DNA from: Proteobacteria bacterium UBA6492
Lineage (GTDB): Bacteria; Pseudomonadota; Gammaproteobacteria; UBA6429; Thiohalophilaceae
Length of the DNA: 6,371 bases
Direction: 5' to 3'
Assembly (NCBI GenBank): GCA_002436485.1
Contig: DJMK01000089.1
Location: forward strand, 1 to 6,371
The notes beneath the pieces were generated by a model. It had not been told where the DNA came from, searched no databases, and worked only from the letters and a program-made list of their open reading frames with translations. Position numbers and translations under genes: made by a program. Shown here piece after piece: positions 4,468 through 6,371 of this stretch; position 1 is the stretch's first letter; every line of letters begins with the position of its first letter.

Positions 4468-6371
4468 ATGAGAATGGACAAATTAACAAGCAAATTCCAG
4501 CTGGCACTGCAAGATGCGCAGAGCCTGGCAATTGGGCGTGATCACCAGTTTATTGAACCGCTGCACCTGATGATTGCCATGCTTGATCAGGAAGGTGGTT
4601 CGGTCAGGCACCTGCTGCAATTGGCAGGCACAAACGTCAACCTGTTACGTTCTCAACTTGGCGAAGCGCTGGAACACCTACCCTCTGTGGAAGGTAGCAG
4701 CGGCGATATCCATATTTCAAATGACCTTGGCCGGCTTCTTAACCAAACAGACAAGCTGTCTCAGCAGCGCAAGGATCAGTACATTTCCAGTGAACTTTTC
4801 ATACTTGCTGCCGTGGATGACAAAGGGCAGCTGGGTGATCTGTTGCGCAAGGCCGGTGCCAGTAAGGCAAGCCTGGAAAAAGCTATCGAGCAGGTGCGTG
4901 GTGGACAGAAAATTGATGACCCTAATGCCGAGGAAACCCGCCAGGCGCTTGAGAAATATACTATTGATCTCACGGAGCGTGCCGAGCAGGGCAAACTGGA
5001 TCCGGTAATTGGTCGTGACGATGAAATACGTCGCGCAGTGCAGGTTTTGCAGCGTCGTACCAAGAATAACCCGGTGTTGATAGGTGAACCCGGTGTGGGT
5101 AAAACGGCCATCGTAGAAGGCCTGGCGCAACGTATTGTAAACGGTGAAGTGCCGGAAGGTATTAAAGGCAAGCGTGTGCTGTCACTGGATATGGGAGCCT
5201 TGCTGGCCGGCGCCAAGTTTCGTGGTGAATTCGAAGAACGTCTGAAAGCGGTATTGAATGATCTGGCCAAGCAAGAAGGACAGATTATTTTGTTTATCGA
5301 CGAGATTCATACCATGGTGGGTGCTGGTAAGGCTGAAGGTGCCATGGATGCTGGCAACATGTTAAAGCCGGCGTTGGCGCGTGGTGAACTACACTGTGTG
5401 GGTGCAACAACCCTGGATGAGTATCGCAAGTACATTGAGAAAGATGCCGCACTGGAACGTCGTTTTCAGAAAGTGCTGGTCGACGAACCATCGGTCGAAG
5501 ATACCATTGCCATATTGCGTGGTTTAAAAGAAAAGTACGAAGTGCATCACGGCGTCGATATCACCGACCCGGCGATTGTTGCTGCAGCGACTCTGTCGCA
5601 TCGTTACATCACAGATCGGCAACTGCCAGACAAGGCGATTGACCTTGTTGACGAAGCAGCCAGTCGTATTCGCATGGAAATAGATTCCAAGCCGGAAGCC
5701 ATGGACAAGCTGGATCGCAAACTGATCCAGATGAAGATCGAGCGCGAAGCGCTTAACAAGGAATCGGATGAGGCATCGAAAAAACGTCTGAGCAACCTTG
5801 AAACAGAAATCGAGAAGCTCGAGCGCGAGTATCATGATCTGGAAGAGATCTGGAATTCTGAAAAAGCGGCATTGCAGGGCACCCAGCACATCAAGGAAGA
5901 ACTGGAACGTGCTCGGATTGAACTGGAAACAGCGCGCCGTGCCGGTGATCTTGCTCGCATGTCAGAATTGCAGTATGGCAAGATTCCCGAACTGGAAAAA
6001 CAACTGGATCTTGCCTCGCAAGCCGAAGTGCAAGAGACGAAACTACTGCGAAACAAGGTAAGCGACGAAGAGATTGCCGAAGTTGTATCAAAATGGACCG
6101 GTATACCGGTTTCCAAGATGCTGGAAGGCGAACGTGAAAAGTTGTTACGCATGGAAGAAGGGTTGCACGAGCGAGTCGTCGGTCAGGACGAAGCTGTCAA
6201 CGCGGTGGCGGATGCAATTCGTCGTTCGCGTGCCGGCCTGTCTGATCCGAACCGTCCCAATGGTTCATTCCTGTTTCTCGGACCCACTGGTGTTGGTAAG
6301 ACCGAACTGACAAAAGCACTGGCGCAGTTTTTATTTGATAGCGAAGACGCCATGGTGCGCATCGATATGTC
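4468..6371 (+). CDS. clpB: ClpB protein disaggregase (3' end outside window)
   Basis: ClpB is a hexameric AAA+ unfoldase that, with DnaK/DnaJ/GrpE, pulls proteins out of aggregates after heat stress in the cytoplasm. 634 complete codons are visible of about 857. The start MRMDKLTSKFQLAL matches E. coli MRLDRLTNKF; a TGAGG lies 11 bases upstream. In order: the N-terminal substrate-binding domain (1-145); AAA1 with Walker A GEPGVGKT (206-213), Walker B ending D278-E279 and arginine fingers R331/R332 in ALERRF; the coiled-coil middle domain (about 410-525), charged and heptad-like, which docks DnaK; and the start of AAA2, with Walker A GPTGVGKT (605-612). Numbering matches E. coli without gaps at every landmark. 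The AAA1 pore loop reads AGAKFRGEFEERL, with Phe at 251 where E. coli has Tyr. There are no frameshifts. Walker B, sensors and pore loop of AAA2 lie beyond the edge. It is probably its own transcription unit. Confidence 0.98.
   Translation, partial: MRMDKLTSKFQLALQDAQSLAIGRDHQFIEPLHLMIAMLDQEGGSVRHLLQLAGTNVNLLRSQLGEALEHLPSVEGSSGDIHISNDLGRLLNQTDKLSQQRKDQYISSELFILAAVDDKGQLGDLLRKAGASKASLEKAIEQVRGGQKIDDPNAEETRQALEKYTIDLTERAEQGKLDPVIGRDDEIRRAVQVLQRRTKNNPVLIGEPGVGKTAIVEGLAQRIVNGEVPEGIKGKRVLSLDMGALLAGAKFRGEFEERLKAVLNDLAKQEGQIILFIDEIHTMVGAGKAEGAMDAGNMLKPALARGELHCVGATTLDEYRKYIEKDAALERRFQKVLVDEPSVEDTIAILRGLKEKYEVHHGVDITDPAIVAAATLSHRYITDRQLPDKAIDLVDEAASRIRMEIDSKPEAMDKLDRKLIQMKIEREALNKESDEASKKRLSNLETEIEKLEREYHDLEEIWNSEKAALQGTQHIKEELERARIELETARRAGDLARMSELQYGKIPELEKQLDLASQAEVQETKLLRNKVSDEEIAEVVSKWTGIPVSKMLEGEREKLLRMEEGLHERVVGQDEAVNAVADAIRRSRAGLSDPNRPNGSFLFLGPTGVGKTELTKALAQFLFDSEDAMVRIDM

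Noticed and set aside
4451..4471. Mini-ORF (6 codons from ATG 4451, or 14 from ATG 4427) ending in TGA that overlaps the clpB ATG as ATGA
   Set aside because: Neither ATG has a ribosome site, and the longer form begins before the predicted transcription start. The overlap is probably chance.
4776..5270. Minus-strand frame (164 codons) inside clpB
   Set aside because: It is antisense to the highly conserved ClpB AAA1 region; its Ser/Arg-rich composition is typical of a shadow frame.

Overview
The window is an ordinary chromosomal segment of a gammaproteobacterium (inferred). It holds the conserved neighbourhood bamD <- -> rluD - pgeF ... clpB, and the proteins match the enterobacterial versions closely. 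The ClpB N-terminus appears ungapped against E. coli ClpB as I recall it: both Walker A motifs fall at the same residue numbers. The genus cannot be named from this sequence. Coding density is high, no stretch over 300 bases lacks a gene, and there are no RNA genes, CRISPR arrays, insertion sequences or repeats.

Layout: bamD (outer-membrane assembly lipoprotein, minus strand, 3' end beyond the left edge) diverges from rluD (23S rRNA pseudouridine synthase) across an 87-base gap. rluD overlaps pgeF (peptidoglycan editing factor) by four bases. After a 61-base gap come a ZIP-family metal transporter, a two-ACT-domain GcvR-like regulator (24-base gap) and a peptide deformylase (4-base gap). A 158-base intergenic region with two small hairpins, an FNR-like box and a heat-shock-type promoter then leads into clpB (disaggregase), which is cut by the right edge about three quarters of the way through.

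Functionally the segment is about making and maintaining the cell: envelope assembly (BamD), ribosome maturation (RluD), cell-wall precursor proofreading (PgeF), metal uptake (ZIP), amino-acid-linked regulation (ACT protein), N-terminal formyl removal (Def) and rescue of aggregated protein (ClpB). In E. coli and Pseudomonas, rluD-pgeF is followed directly by clpB, so the ZIP-ACT-def trio looks like a lineage-specific insertion.

I found no evidence of a new biological system. The points most worth checking are the clpB control region (sigma-32-like promoter plus an FNR/ANR-like palindrome), the inserted trio, and a few residue-level departures in BamD, ZIP and ClpB.
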